This document shows positions 63,450-64,000 of a DNA stretch of 64,000 bases, one piece after another (within the stretch, counting starts at the first letter, position 1; every line of letters starts with the position of its first letter). The translations under genes were made by a program, and so were the position numbers. Under the pieces are notes generated by a model, which saw nothing but the letters and a program-made list of their open reading frames with translations, was not told the DNA's origin and did no database searches. The stretch comes from Lithospermum erythrorhizon (taxonomy: Eukaryota > Streptophyta > Magnoliopsida > Boraginales > Boraginaceae): assembly GCA_019722365.1 (NCBI GenBank), contig JADFUC010001995.1:310001-374000 (forward strand), written 5' to 3'.

Positions 63450-64000
63450 CTCACTTTGGATGTTCATGTCAGTTTTGGTGATCAATGTTTTGTTTCCGTT
63501 TGTCAAGATGCTATCTGATCATGGCATACATACATACATACATACATACATACATACTTACTCAGAGCAAAGATACATCCATGTATAAAAGATACCATAT
63601 ACGAAAGGAGCATGGGGATCATCTACAGCTAACTTGAGCCACAATACTTTAATACTACCAATCAAACATATAAACACTAATGATAAAGCAATTCGGAATC
63701 AAGAACTATAGTATCCCTTAATGCACAAAGTGATGCTCCACATATATTAATTCCACAGCTTCAAATGATACATCAAAATGGGGAGTGATTTCAGCTCGTC
63801 AGGATTTATAAAAGACAAAAATACTAGGAGCAGCAGACCAACTTATCCCTACTTGATATAATGTGGTCTGATCAGTGTTTTTCGGAGAGTAATTGATTAT
63901 CGACTCTAGAAATCACTCCCTACCTCACTCTGACAAAACTGTAAATAAGGCTAACTAGTATGAATGACAGATCAATTGGATCACAGCAAAATTCATGCCT
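63450..64000. other. Upstream region or long intron of the MEB-like gene
   Basis: No exon recognised. It may be promoter or an intron if the gene extends past the right edge. Confidence 0.35.
63525..63557. repeat. (CATA)n microsatellite
   Basis: Eight uninterrupted CATA units. Confidence 0.95.

Noticed and set aside
1..64000. CRISPR arrays, bacterial operons, phage or virus genes, or a novel defence-type system
   Set aside because: Nothing of the sort is visible; the content is ordinary plant genes, pseudogenes and decayed transposons.

Overview
The window is plant nuclear DNA, most likely from a eudicot. Genes have many GT-AG introns, the spacers are AT-rich, and the proteins belong to plant families (ALMT anion channels, DUF1218, LEA At5g17165-type, MEB/VIT-like). 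The species cannot be read from the sequence. I found no tRNA, rRNA or CRISPR array.

Layout. 1-843 (-): 5' part of a gene for a basic/acidic protein with a SAP-like N-terminus, carrying an apparent frameshift. 1.4-5.6 kb (-): dead L1-type LINE. 7.2-9.4 kb (+): intact CDC20. 9.9-10.9 kb (-): DUF1218 membrane protein. 11-18.8 kb: gene-free AT-rich DNA with a foldback/TIR cluster (11.7-13.0 kb), a Harbinger-derived MITE (16.5-17.1 kb) and a 48-bp tandem repeat. 18.9-21.0 kb (+): LEA-type gene with a 1.7-kb intron. 22.8-24.0 kb (+): intron-bearing RPL13 pseudogene. 25.7-28.4 kb (+): intact ALMT, followed by a broken tandem copy (29.5-33.05 kb). 34.7-45.6 kb (-): XRN-family 5'-3' exoribonuclease with 24 inferred exons that join in frame; it has no zinc knuckle and has a repeat-built C-terminal tail. 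47.5-47.9 kb: 43-bp minisatellite. 48.6-52.7 kb (+): degenerate Pong-like PIF/Harbinger element. 55.3-56.35 kb (-): hAT remnant. 57.8-61.4 kb (+): TMEM120/TMPIT-like membrane protein. 62.1-63.4 kb (-): MEB/VIT-like membrane protein, probably incomplete at its N-terminus.

The host genes do not form a pathway. The first gene and CDC20 lie about 6.4 kb apart and both have AACGG (MSA-like) promoter motifs typical of G2/M-expressed plant genes. The first gene, the DUF1218 gene and the LEA gene resemble genes I remember from one Arabidopsis neighbourhood (At5g17160, At5g17210, At5g17165), which would suggest conserved microsynteny.

I see no convincing undescribed biological system. The points most worth checking are the Harbinger element and its internal-deletion MITE in the same window, and the unusual XRN. 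Exon boundaries were inferred by hand from reading-frame continuity, GT/AG sites and family alignment from memory; no search was run.
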